A DNA stretch of 26,711 nucleotides from the NCBI GenBank assembly GCA_016840825.1, contig JAEORN010000150.1, forward strand, positions 1 through 26,711. Reading direction: 5' to 3'. The position numbers and the translations under genes were made by a program. The notes beneath the pieces were generated by a model, which saw only the letters and a program-made list of their open reading frames with translations, did not search any database and was not told the DNA's origin. Below, piece after piece: positions 9,114 to 17,143 of the stretch (position 1 is its first letter; each line of letters starts with the position of its first letter). This DNA is from Candidatus Thorarchaeota archaeon. Its GTDB lineage: Archaea; Asgardarchaeota; Thorarchaeia; Thorarchaeales; Thorarchaeaceae.

Positions 9114-9213
9114 GTACAAGAATAATAGTTAATCAATTGAATGTTTGAAGTTATGTCACTTTTTCGCCAGAATTCAGAAAGAAACTTTAGTCAGGCTAGA
9201 ATATCAAATCCCT

Positions 9214-9218
9214 AGGTG
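9214..9218 (+). promoter_or_regulatory. Ribosome binding site AGGTG that decides the start at 9225
   Basis: AGGTG sits six bases before ATG 9225. The GTG inside it is in frame and gives a misleading longer frame. Confidence 0.65.
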
Positions 9219-9224
9219 CAAAAC

Positions 9225-9911
9225 ATGGAGAAATTCAATGAGAATCCGATACTAGACCTCATGCTAATGCACATAGTATTTGCAATTCCACCAGCTCTGA
9301 TTATTGCACTCTTTCAAGATATTGCGATAAGCGCAAGGCTGCTAGTCGTTGTCATTCTCTACAATTTGTTACTTCCACTATGGGCACATTTCAGAAATCA
9401 CAAGGATTGGCTCGAGGTTTGGATATTCGTGTTTCCCATTAGTCTACTAATGATTTTTCCAGATTGGTTCCTGGCTTTACAGTTAGGGGTGCTATCATTC
9501 CCCATAGATGGATTTCCAATGATTGGTGCTGTTCCAGTCTATATGGCAGGATTATGGGTTATACCACTCTTTCTGGTCGTGTACACAGGATTGCTAACAA
9601 GAAGCAAAGGCATCCCTATGACCTCTCTGGCAATATTGATTGTATCACTCATGATATTCGGTGTATCAGAAGCGACATTGTGGATGATAGGTTCTTGGTA
9701 TGCACATGACGTACTCATGATTGGCAATGTTGCTATTTACATCATCATTCCTGAATTACTTCTTGGTCTTTCGACATACCTCGGTTACTTAATGACTAGG
9801 AAGAGGGGAATCATTGAGAGGCTTGTGATGGCTTTTGTCATAATGGTCATGTACTTGGGTAATGCAAGTTTCTTCTACTTCATTATTGAGCGGCTCATAC
9901 TTGGAGCCTAA
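9225..9911 (+). CDS. Polytopic membrane protein of unknown function
   Basis: I do not recognise this family with confidence. The 228-residue product is almost entirely hydrophobic, with about seven predicted membrane helices separated by short loops. Loop residues that look conserved include WAHFRNHKDWLEVW, FPDWFLAL and FPIDGFPMIGAVPVYMAG in the first half, and SEATLWMIGSWYAHD in the second. Acid, His and Trp residues at the membrane edge could form an active or ligand site, as in small integral-membrane enzymes, but no catalytic set is clear. The frame also contains an upstream GTG at 9216. That GTG is part of the AGGTG ribosome site (9214-9218) six bases before ATG 9225, so I use the ATG. 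The gene is divergent from the SBBP gene and converges on NAD synthetase with only a 6-base gap. Confidence 0.78.
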   Translation: MEKFNENPILDLMLMHIVFAIPPALIIALFQDIAISARLLVVVILYNLLLPLWAHFRNHKDWLEVWIFVFPISLLMIFPDWFLALQLGVLSFPIDGFPMIGAVPVYMAGLWVIPLFLVVYTGLLTRSKGIPMTSLAILIVSLMIFGVSEATLWMIGSWYAHDVLMIGNVAIYIIIPELLLGLSTYLGYLMTRKRGIIERLVMAFVIMVMYLGNASFFYFIIERLILGA

Positions 9912-9917
9912 TGTTAT

Positions 9918-11588
9918 TCACTCTCGATAATGGTTGACAATAGGCATCTTCCAACCGATTCCAAAAGACCTCTTCGTTATACGAATGCAAGGTGGAGCTT
10001 GCCATCTCTTGTATTCAGACAATCTAACCCTTCGATATACATCATCCACAATCTTGGACGGATAACCCATATCTAGAAGTTCCTGCTTTCCTTTCCTACC
10101 TTGGACAATGTCATCCACCATCGGACTCACGATGTCAAAATCGAATGGATCGAATTGATTCTCCTTTAGCTCTGCAGACGGTTTCTTGGTCAATGAACCA
10201 ACCGGGATGATGTTTCGTCCCTCCCTGTGATTCACATACTTGGCAAGCTTATAGACCTCAAGCTTGCTAACGTCTCCTATAACACCAACACCGCCAGTCA
10301 TATCACCGTAGAGTGTGCAATAGCCAAGAGCTAATTCCGTTTTATTTCCTGTATTCAAAACTAGAAGTCGAAGGTCTCTCAATCTATTAGAAAAGTCCAT
10401 CAAGATGTTTCCTCTTGCGCGTGGTTGAATATTCTCATCTGCAACAGGGTCATCTTGTTCAATGTCTATTCCGAAATGAGACCTGAGTTCCCTGAGAGGG
10501 GTCACAAGAGACCTGTGATACGAGTCTACGATATCCTGAATTGAAACCTGAAGATATTTGATGCCTAGATTCTCTGCGAGTATTTCAGCATCACTCTTAC
10601 TATGCTCACTTGAGAATTTCGAAGGCATAGATACTCCAATGACATTCTCGGGTCCTAGTGCATCAGTGGCAATACATGCAGTAAGAGCTGAATCAATGCC
10701 TCCACTCAGACCAAGAACAGCCATCTTAAAACCCGTCTTTTTGAAGTAGTCACGGATACCCAAAACCAGTGCATTATACATTTCAACTTCCTTATCATAG
10801 TCAGGAAGCTTGATGGGGATCCCAACTCCTGTCGATGGTTCAAACTCTACGATAATAATATCCTCTTCAAATTGTGATCCAATCGCAATTATCTCACCGT
10901 TAGAATCAGCCGCTATACTTTGTCCATCAAAGACCAACTCATCTTGTCCACCTATGAGATTTACGAGCATAACTGGGACTCTATTCTTCTTTGCTTTCTC
11001 CACTATCAACTCTTGCCGTTCGAAACGTTTCCCAACATGAAACGGAGAGGACGAGATATTGATGACGAAGTCTGCTCCTTTTGAGCATAGAATATCAGTG
11101 ACTTTGGTGTCATAATCATGATCCCACAGATCCTCACAAATTTCTACACCAAGTTTGTATTTCTTCCTACGAATAGAAATCTGAAATGGGTGAATTTCGT
11201 CAATAGCTCCGGGTTCAAAATACCGTTCCTCATCGAACACATCATAAGTTGGAAGTAACGTTTTGTGAACTATACGCAAGATTTTCCCGTTTTGAAAAAC
11301 CGCAGCTGCGTTGTATAGGTGACCTTTCTCATCATAGTCCACAAAGCCTGTAATCAAGATGATACCGTTTGAATGTTCAGCTAGGGAGAGGGTTTTTGTC
11401 TTATTCAGGTGCAGGAAGGATTTCTCATATAGAAGGTCTTGAGGAGGGTATCCTGTGATGACCATCTCAGGAAATGCAACGATCTCTGCACCTAGATTTC
11501 GAGCGGACTCAATCCCTTCGAGAATCTTCGAGAAATTACCATCGATATCTCCAACAGTTGGATTGATTTGAATCAAGGCGACCTTCAT
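9918..11588 (-). CDS. nadE: Glutamine-dependent NAD+ synthetase
   Basis: It converts deamido-NAD+ to NAD+ using ATP and ammonia released from glutamine, the last step of NAD biosynthesis. The 556-residue protein has both domains of the glutamine-dependent form. The N-terminal nitrilase-type glutaminase shows the Glu-Lys-Cys triad at E41 (FPEMVITGYP), K109 (VHKTLLP) and C151 (VEICEDLWDHD). The C-terminal synthetase has the ATP-pyrophosphatase loop LSGGIDSA (SGGIDS at 295-300), the GNKTE segment and the YGDMTGG segment. It ends in a normal basic C-terminus. The ATG at 11588 directly precedes the usual KVALIQ strand, so the start is secure, though the ribosome site is weak. It is divergent from the M28 gene and has no biosynthetic neighbours here. 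Confidence 0.95.
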   Translation of the reverse strand: MKVALIQINPTVGDIDGNFSKILEGIESARNLGAEIVAFPEMVITGYPPQDLLYEKSFLHLNKTKTLSLAEHSNGIILITGFVDYDEKGHLYNAAAVFQNGKILRIVHKTLLPTYDVFDEERYFEPGAIDEIHPFQISIRRKKYKLGVEICEDLWDHDYDTKVTDILCSKGADFVINISSSPFHVGKRFERQELIVEKAKKNRVPVMLVNLIGGQDELVFDGQSIAADSNGEIIAIGSQFEEDIIIVEFEPSTGVGIPIKLPDYDKEVEMYNALVLGIRDYFKKTGFKMAVLGLSGGIDSALTACIATDALGPENVIGVSMPSKFSSEHSKSDAEILAENLGIKYLQVSIQDIVDSYHRSLVTPLRELRSHFGIDIEQDDPVADENIQPRARGNILMDFSNRLRDLRLLVLNTGNKTELALGYCTLYGDMTGGVGVIGDVSKLEVYKLAKYVNHREGRNIIPVGSLTKKPSAELKENQFDPFDFDIVSPMVDDIVQGRKGKQELLDMGYPSKIVDDVYRRVRLSEYKRWQAPPCIRITKRSFGIGWKMPIVNHYRE

Positions 11589-11633
11589 CTTAGACTCACA
11601 TGCCTATGCCAACAGAAGCTAGTAATGACTTTT

Positions 11634-11654
11634 GTTGCCAATGAAGAAGGCAAC
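11634..11654. repeat. Short inverted repeat in the nadE/M28 divergent region
   Basis: GTTGCC (11634-11639) and GGCAAC (11649-11654) are separated by nine bases. The repeat lies in the divergent promoter region, about 46 bases from the nadE start. It could be an operator, but a six-base repeat is short enough to arise by chance. Confidence 0.25.
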
Positions 11655-11728
11655 GCATGCCACAAAGATTGACACGCGGCAGACTTGGCCAACATCTAAT
11701 TTGCTGAATTCAGTTCCTTTTTGTGCAG

Positions 11729-11736
11729 TTATTTAT
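11729..11736 (+). promoter_or_regulatory. Possible TATA-like box of the M28 peptidase gene
   Basis: TTATTTAT lies about 38-45 bases before ATG 11774. A transcript start near 11757-11760 would precede the GGAG ribosome site at 11762-11765. The box lies inside the longer frame from GTG 11723, which supports the shorter gene. Confidence 0.35.
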
Positions 11737-11773
11737 CAGTATGAAGTACATTCTAAATATTGGAGTCCATATC

Positions 11774-13648
11774 ATGCGGGTGTATCAGCGACTTCCAGTT
11801 CTCATAGTTTTCGTCTTACTACTGATTCCACTTGATGGAACTAGTATGATTGCTATAACTTCAGACTCTGTCAATGCAAATCAAATTGCATCAATTACCT
11901 ATGCTACAGACAGAGCAAGAGAGGTCTATGACGAAGTATCTCAAAACTCATACGAAACTCTAGTTCGCGAATTCTCTGAATTAGGCCCCAAATTATATGG
12001 CACTCACGGTAATGATGATACCAAAGATTGGATTCTTGATAAACTGCAGAATGTAACGAACGGGAAGGTTATTGGGCAAATAGTTGGAGGTTTTGAGAAC
12101 GTAATAGGTAAACTCACTGGTAGTATGGGAAGCTCAGGTCCTATGATCATGATCGGGGCGCATTTTGATACTATAGAAGTCGCTCCTGGAGCTAATGACG
12201 ATGGTTCAGGTGTTGCAACAACCCTTGAACTAGCCCGAGTCCTTTCACAATATAGTTGGCCTGTGGACATCTACTTCGGGTTTTGGAATGATGAGGAATC
12301 TGGACTTCATGGTTCAAATGAGATTGCACATGAGTACTACAATGATGAAGTGGATATTCTGATCTATTATAACATTGATATGCTCCTGACGGTAAGTCCA
12401 TCACTTCCCGAAGATGAGAAGATTATAATGTACTACGCAAACCAAAGGGGTGCTGATTTTCATGACGCACAATATTGGGCTGAATTGACCAAAGTCGTTG
12501 GAAATAACTTTGGGGTGGCGGTGACGAATCCAATTCCCTCAAGTGAAACAAGCTCATGGGCGTATTCTGACCATGCACCCTTTGAAGCTGTTGGATATAG
12601 AAGTGTTATTTTCGCTCACGAATCAGGCGGTGCGCTCGATTCGGCATATCATACTAGTGGCGACATATGGTCAAATCCGATCTACAACTACTACTATGCA
12701 ACGAAGGCAACCGCGAGTATAGGAGCGAGCATTGCATTTGCATTGGGTAGAGTACAAAATCAGCTATTCTACGAGTCGCACGAGATTGATAATCTAGCTT
12801 CTTCCTCATCAAGAACCCTGCTTTTGGAAATGAGTACAGAAACCGAATTGAAACTCACCTTCACATCGAGCATGGACACCTCACTTCTGGTTAGAGTTTA
12901 CGACCCATTAGGCCAGCAAGTAAGGCTTGAAGAGGTTTCTACAACAAGTGGATCTTCTGGCAGCATCTCTTTGGAAACTGGAATGGATGGTATCTATGAA
13001 GTTGTCATTGTCAACGCAGGAGGTGGACTTATTGATTTCGAAGTGGAGATGGAGTATGAAACCGATATCGATGGTGATGACCAGCCTGATAGTGAGAGTT
13101 GGTGGCATAATTCATTTCAAACAGATTCGGATAATGACGGAATCTCTGATGCGGACGAAGAGGACATGGGTTCCGATCCGCACAACTCGGATCAAGATAA
13201 CGACACTTTATCTGATTACGACGAGATTTACATCTACGGCACTGCATTCAATAACAATGACACTGATGACGATTCTATAGATGATGCTTTCGAAATTCAA
13301 GTTGGACTCAATCCATTGGTGAAGGATTCTGACAGAGACCCTGACTATGATGGATTGAGTAATCTGGGTGAGTATCTAGCTGGAACGGACCTCTTTGCAC
13401 CCGACACAGATTTGGACCTGATGTTGGATGGATGGGAAGTGGCTCACGGATTGGATCCATTAAGAGATGATGCCTACGAGGATCCTGATGGAGATACTAT
13501 GGAGAATCTGTATGAGTATCGTTCAGGGAATGACCCTCAGGTCTTTGATGGACCATTGCTCACAGTTATTCCCACAGGGATAGGAACAGCAGCGATCATA
13601 CTCTCAGGGATAATATGGTTAGGTGTGAGGAGGAAGCATCGTCGATGA
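11774..13648 (+). CDS. Secreted, membrane-anchored M28 family zinc aminopeptidase with calcium-binding repeats
   Basis: M28 peptidases use two zinc ions to remove N-terminal residues from peptides. The frame extends back to GTG 11723. ATG 11774 is better, since GGAG (11762-11765) is 8 bases upstream and a signal peptide begins at once (MRVYQR, then a hydrophobic run to about residue 20). All expected metal and catalytic residues are present: H130 and D132 (GAHFD), D142 (GANDDGSG), E174 and E175 (WNDEESG), D202 (YNIDM) and H293 (AYHTSGD). A beta-sandwich resembling the PPC domain follows (about 365-435). Next are Asp-rich D-x-D-x-DG-x-x-D repeats of the thrombospondin-3/calcium type (about 435-590), a membrane helix and the tail RRKHRR. 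It predicts an outward-facing exopeptidase for protein scavenging. No Thr-rich stalk is present, unlike the other surface proteins here. Confidence 0.92.
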   Translation: MRVYQRLPVLIVFVLLLIPLDGTSMIAITSDSVNANQIASITYATDRAREVYDEVSQNSYETLVREFSELGPKLYGTHGNDDTKDWILDKLQNVTNGKVIGQIVGGFENVIGKLTGSMGSSGPMIMIGAHFDTIEVAPGANDDGSGVATTLELARVLSQYSWPVDIYFGFWNDEESGLHGSNEIAHEYYNDEVDILIYYNIDMLLTVSPSLPEDEKIIMYYANQRGADFHDAQYWAELTKVVGNNFGVAVTNPIPSSETSSWAYSDHAPFEAVGYRSVIFAHESGGALDSAYHTSGDIWSNPIYNYYYATKATASIGASIAFALGRVQNQLFYESHEIDNLASSSSRTLLLEMSTETELKLTFTSSMDTSLLVRVYDPLGQQVRLEEVSTTSGSSGSISLETGMDGIYEVVIVNAGGGLIDFEVEMEYETDIDGDDQPDSESWWHNSFQTDSDNDGISDADEEDMGSDPHNSDQDNDTLSDYDEIYIYGTAFNNNDTDDDSIDDAFEIQVGLNPLVKDSDRDPDYDGLSNLGEYLAGTDLFAPDTDLDLMLDGWEVAHGLDPLRDDAYEDPDGDTMENLYEYRSGNDPQVFDGPLLTVIPTGIGTAAIILSGIIWLGVRRKHRR

Positions 13649-13651
13649 AGT

Positions 13652-14284
13652 CTAATGCTGTTGTGTTTCAATTAATTCCTTTAGAAGAGTGACGGATCTC
13701 TCATAATGGGTTCGAGCGTTGATGATGCTCTCCTCATCTTTTGGATCGAACTCTACTATCATCTCAGCAAATATCTCTTTGTGCTCAGATATGGTGGGCT
13801 GAAGACCATGGATATGTAATAATGACTCAGATGAATGATTTCGTACGAGATAATCAGGATCTAGCATAGACTCATAGAGTGCATCTACAACCTCTGGGAG
13901 ATTATATTGTCGGAGCATTATTGCTGCACTCATCCGTGAGGACCAGAAAGGTGCTTTCTGCAATACTTCGATGATAACAGGGACGTATTCATTTGTGGAT
14001 TCGAGTACATTCAGCGCATGAGCAATCTCTATTCGAGGTCTGTCATAAGATCTAGGAAGCTGCTCCTTCATGGAGGCTATTGCACGTTCAGCTCGCATTT
14101 CACGTAATCCCATGGGAGCCCAATAACTTCCCTCATTCATGGATTCGATTAGCATGTCAATCCCTTGTTCCCTCTCTTCACCCTTGAGATACGCTGCAGC
14201 CGCAGGGTTGATCCCATCATGCCACATCATGTAGGGATTGCCAAAGAAATTATCCATAAAGAATTCCCAATCTCGACTAGGCAT
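13652..14284 (-). CDS. HEAT-like helical repeat protein
   Basis: The 210-residue product is predicted to be all-helical and soluble. Paired-helix units with Ala, Leu and Arg spacing typical of HEAT/armadillo-like repeats cover about residues 55-175, for example around RPRIEIAHALNVL, SSRMSAAIMLRQY and DYLVRNHSSESLLHIHG. The first 50 residues are aromatic-rich (WEFFMDNFFGNPYMMWHDG) and do not match a known motif. Such proteins act as scaffolds, and the partner here is unknown. No strong ribosome site precedes ATG 14284, and an internal ATG at 14257 is an alternative. It lies 54 bases downstream of the TPR gene on the same strand, so the two may be co-transcribed. It converges on the M28 gene with a 3-base gap. 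Confidence 0.75.
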   Translation of the reverse strand: MPSRDWEFFMDNFFGNPYMMWHDGINPAAAAYLKGEEREQGIDMLIESMNEGSYWAPMGLREMRAERAIASMKEQLPRSYDRPRIEIAHALNVLESTNEYVPVIIEVLQKAPFWSSRMSAAIMLRQYNLPEVVDALYESMLDPDYLVRNHSSESLLHIHGLQPTISEHKEIFAEMIVEFDPKDEESIINARTHYERSVTLLKELIETQQH

Positions 14285-14338
14285 CTATATCAACGATGAG
14301 AAGAACTAAGGGGGATTTGAATGCATGTTGTCAGTATC

Positions 14339-14857
14339 CTAGGTAGATTCAGAGTTGTATTCGAGAATCTTCTCGAAGCGAGGATCATTTCGCAACGAGG
14401 CAAGATCCGAATCATTCCTTGCCCACTCTATGAGAGAAACTTCCCCTTTGCATGCCTTCTCAAGATGCTCTAGAGCTATTTCTCGCTTTCCTGAGAGAGC
14501 AAGATAGCAAGCAAGATTGTACAGTGCACCATGCAACTCAAATGAATCCTTGGCTATTTTTTTTGCCTTTCGAGTTTCATGAATTGCACCTTTAAGATCG
14601 CCATTCTCTTTCTTTGCGTATCCCAGATTGTTCCACACGCTTGCAAGATCGGGCCTTAAATCTGAAGCACGTTCAAACATTGTTTGAGCCTTTTTGGGAT
14701 CTTTCATATCGATACAGAGGTGACCGAGCTCAGTACAAACTTTCCACTCATTCTCGTCCGGACGCAGTATGGAATTGAGAATACGAAGTGCTTCTTCATA
14801 CCTTTTTGCGACTCTTAGGTCACTTGCACGTCGCAAAGTGTCATCAATAGTATCCAC
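14339..14857 (-). CDS. TPR-repeat protein
   Basis: The 172-residue soluble protein has about three to four tetratricopeptide units. Clear examples are AKRYEEALRILNSIL, CTELGHLCIDMKDPKKAQTM, VWNNLGYAKKENGDLKGAIH and ALYNLACYLALSGKREIALE. The last unit ends with WARNDSDLASLRNDPRFEKI, a capping motif common at the ends of TPR proteins. It starts with GTG; no strong ribosome site is visible upstream. A protein-protein interaction role is expected. It is the upstream gene of the pair with the HEAT-like gene and diverges from the DUF308-like membrane gene. Confidence 0.82.
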   Translation of the reverse strand: MDTIDDTLRRASDLRVAKRYEEALRILNSILRPDENEWKVCTELGHLCIDMKDPKKAQTMFERASDLRPDLASVWNNLGYAKKENGDLKGAIHETRKAKKIAKDSFELHGALYNLACYLALSGKREIALEHLEKACKGEVSLIEWARNDSDLASLRNDPRFEKILEYNSEST

Positions 14858-15002
14858 AGATTATACCCAGTATTCAGAACACAATTTCCGTAATCAATTC
14901 TTGGTTTTTTAGATAGGATTTTGGTTCCTTCAAAAGAGATTTTACTTCATTCCTTCGTATGATTCAGTGTGAATATTCCTAGCGAATAAGGGAGATATCA
15001 AA

Positions 15003-15551
15003 GTGACTCAAGATACAAGCTATGACAGTTTTCCAAATTGGATACGAGGAGTAGATATTATTGTAGGGATAATATCCATATTTGCAGCGATTCTTTTTGT
15101 TATTGGCAATAGTCTATCCTCATTGATACTAATCTTTGTCTTATCTGCAGCTTTAGCAGCAGTGGGGTTTGCCAGGGTCGCGAGGGCTGCTGCAGTGAAG
15201 GCAAAAGGTACACCAAGAAGGATTGTCAATCTGATATCAGGAATTTCTGTCATCATCATTGTAGCTTTATTGATACTTACCACCGGAATAGCTGAGTCAC
15301 TACAGATACGACTAATTGCTTTTGCATGGTTGATTAATGCGATAGCGAGAATCCTAATCGGATTCTTAGAGAAAGATGTAGACAGGAATCTAAGGATACT
15401 CCAATTCATCGTTGGACTCATATCCGTGGTGGTTGCAGTATATATTGACTTGAATCCTGTGGTCGATGTCAGCACGGCAGTTCTCTTCCTTGCTCTAGTT
15501 GTCGGGGCGAATGGACTTGCAAGAACTGCGAGAGGTTACGTTGGAGTCTAA
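15003..15551 (+). CDS. Six-helix membrane protein, HdeD/DUF308-like
   Basis: The 182-residue product has about six hydrophobic helices of even length. Small-residue-rich segments and Arg-containing loops (GFARVARAAAVKAKG and GLARTARGY) occur at similar places in the two halves. This pattern resembles the HdeD/DUF308 family, whose molecular function is mostly unknown and is linked to acid stress only in enteric bacteria. The match is by pattern, not alignment. The GTG start is supported by GGAG at 14991-14994, eight bases upstream. The gene diverges from the TPR/HEAT pair and is followed 103 bases later by a second TPR gene on the same strand. Confidence 0.72.
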   Translation: MTQDTSYDSFPNWIRGVDIIVGIISIFAAILFVIGNSLSSLILIFVLSAALAAVGFARVARAAAVKAKGTPRRIVNLISGISVIIIVALLILTTGIAESLQIRLIAFAWLINAIARILIGFLEKDVDRNLRILQFIVGLISVVVAVYIDLNPVVDVSTAVLFLALVVGANGLARTARGYVGV

Positions 15552-15654
15552 TTCAGTAGGACGTCAGCAGCATAGAATACCTCGTGGCATTGGACATGTC
15601 CATGTAGACAACTTCAATAGGAAATTAATCTGGCTTCGAAATTCGGAGTGAAGC

Positions 15655-16116
15655 ATGTTGCCAGACAATTCCAAAGAAGCAGAGAAACTTGTGGATATTG
15701 CAATGGACCATCTTGTCCAAGAGGAGTATGAGAGAGCTGAGAATGTCCTCCGGGACGCACTGGAACTTGATGAGAACAATGAAAACGCCTTACTGAATCT
15801 TGGAATTGTCCTGATTGAAAAGGGAGATTACGCTGAAGCAGAGTCGATCTTCTCTAGACTTGCAGATATGGACAAAGAAGATCCAGATCTATACGTGTTT
15901 TGGGCAGATGCCCTAACCAGTCTTGAGAGATACGAAGAAGCCGCAGAAGCGCTCAGCCATGCCATTAAGCTTGATCCGGAGGATCCGAGTACATGGTCAA
16001 TCTATAGCAGTGTCCTATCCTTCTTGCATAGAGAGCAAGAAGCTGCTGAAGCTGAAGCGAAAGCTGAAGAACTTGAAAGGCTGTTTGCTGAAATAGAACT
16101 GGATGAGGATGAGTAA
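15655..16116 (+). CDS. Small TPR-repeat protein with acidic C-terminus
   Basis: The 153-residue soluble protein contains three tetratricopeptide units covering about residues 5-120. Examples are EEYERAENVLRDALELD, ALLNLGIVLIEKGDYAEAE and LERYEEAAEALSHAIKLDP. The C-terminus is an Ala/Glu-rich helix, probably a coiled coil, ending in Asp/Glu residues. GGAG at 15645-15648 lies six bases before the ATG, so the start is secure. It sits between a membrane protein and a winged-helix regulator on the same strand, 65 bases before the latter. A scaffold or adaptor role is inferred. Confidence 0.83.
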   Translation: MLPDNSKEAEKLVDIAMDHLVQEEYERAENVLRDALELDENNENALLNLGIVLIEKGDYAEAESIFSRLADMDKEDPDLYVFWADALTSLERYEEAAEALSHAIKLDPEDPSTWSIYSSVLSFLHREQEAAEAEAKAEELERLFAEIELDEDE

Positions 16117-16181
16117 GGGAAATTCCGAGAGTTTATCATTCGAAATGTTACTCAATGAATATCGACTTCTAGGTGTGTTCG

Positions 16182-16985
16182 ATGAATCTCAAATTGAGTG
16201 AAGAACTATTCAAGACTGTGGGCTCGGAAACCAGACTTCGCATAATGCACCTTCTTGATACCAACATGGAGGGCTTGCGTTTTAGTGAGATTTCAGCAAA
16301 CTTGGAGATTCATCCATCCACTCTTGAAGATCATCTAAAGCGTCTTCTTGATGGTGAAGTTATCAGTCATTATGATGGCAAGTATTTCCCAACACTGAAC
16401 ACATCCCGTTTCTTGCGATTTAGTGATTCATTATCTTCAGGATCAAAGAATCAATATCTAGCGACTCATCAAATGGTAATTGAGGATACCAAGCTCCGCG
16501 AGGAATTCTGGAACCTTGATTATATCGTCCTTACTGACCTACTTTCGATTGTTTCCAAGGCGAAAGCATCGTTCACTGAAGGTATCTCGTATGGGTTCAT
16601 TGGGGGCGAAATGGACATGAAGCTTGAGCAATCATTCTTCGAGTTATGGCAACCAAATATAGGAGATGCAGAGGTCGATGTTGTATTCACCGAAAAAGGA
16701 GTTCAAGATATAGTTGAACTAGATGTGGGTAATCTTTTCATGCAGGCAGCAAATCCTCTAAAAACGAACATTTACGTGATAGATGAATGCACGTGGGCTA
16801 TTGGGGGTAGTGATAAAGGAGGCCTTCTATATCTTACTGGACTGACAGGGCATGTTGATTATCAGCAAGCCCTCTGCTTTGAATCGGAAGAAGGAATCAA
16901 TTGGTTACGGAATGTATTCCTCCTGCTAAAAGCCAAAGCAAGAAAGATGGAATATAGTGAGATCAAGAGAATCCTCTCCACGTAA
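16182..16985 (+). CDS. Winged-helix transcriptional regulator with FilR1/DUF1724-like domain
   Basis: The 267-residue product has an ArsR-type winged helix at about residues 8-70 (LFKTVGSETRLRIMHLL, then FSEISANLEIHPSTLEDHLKRL as the helix-turn-helix). The rest (about 95-260) resembles the ligand or output domain of archaeal FilR1-type regulators, including VVFTEKGVQDI, YVIDECTWAIGGSD and a C-terminal F-x-LL-x-KA-x-x segment. It is probably a DNA-binding repressor or activator responding to an unknown small molecule. A GTG at 16173 is in frame but lies within the ribosome site AGGTG (16171-16175), six bases before ATG 16182, so the ATG is used. The MFS transporter gene starts 158 bases downstream on the same strand and is a reasonable target. 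Confidence 0.85.
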   Translation: MNLKLSEELFKTVGSETRLRIMHLLDTNMEGLRFSEISANLEIHPSTLEDHLKRLLDGEVISHYDGKYFPTLNTSRFLRFSDSLSSGSKNQYLATHQMVIEDTKLREEFWNLDYIVLTDLLSIVSKAKASFTEGISYGFIGGEMDMKLEQSFFELWQPNIGDAEVDVVFTEKGVQDIVELDVGNLFMQAANPLKTNIYVIDECTWAIGGSDKGGLLYLTGLTGHVDYQQALCFESEEGINWLRNVFLLLKAKARKMEYSEIKRILST

Positions 16986-16994
16986 AATATAATT

Positions 16995-17011
16995 GATATC
17001 TAATGGATATC
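16995..17011. repeat. Repeated GATATC palindrome between regulator and transporter genes
   Basis: Two copies of the self-complementary hexamer GATATC lie five bases apart (16995-17000 and 17006-17011), forming a 17-base inverted repeat. The element is about 133 bases before the MFS start. It could be an operator for the neighbouring regulator or a weak end-of-transcript hairpin, but no second copy of the full element was seen. Confidence 0.25.
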
Positions 17012-17090
17012 CCATCGACTTGATGTAAGATATTGAGCAGATTTACTATTCGAGTGATAAAAAGCGAACATTTTCCATCAATAAAAAGAC

Positions 17091-17096
17091 TATAAT
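17091..17096 (+). promoter_or_regulatory. Possible TATA-like box of the MFS gene
   Basis: TATAAT, preceded by the purine-rich AAAAAGAC, lies 48-53 bases before ATG 17144. A transcript start near 17117 would leave a leader of about 27 bases containing the GAGG ribosome site (17132-17135). Confidence 0.35.
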
Positions 17097-17143
17097 AGCT
17101 GCGTGCAAATCCTATTACAATTTGTATTCGCGAGGAATGAGAG

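Noticed and set aside
11632..11835. 67-codon frame upstream of the M28 gene
   Set aside because: It crosses the promoter and the true start in another frame and encodes nothing recognisable.
12927..13280. 117-codon plus-strand frame inside the M28 gene
   Set aside because: It overlaps the PPC and calcium-repeat coding region out of frame and has no recognisable content.
15020..15475. 151-codon minus-strand frame opposite the DUF308-like gene
   Set aside because: It is the mirror of hydrophobic codons, and the plus-strand gene has a good ribosome site.
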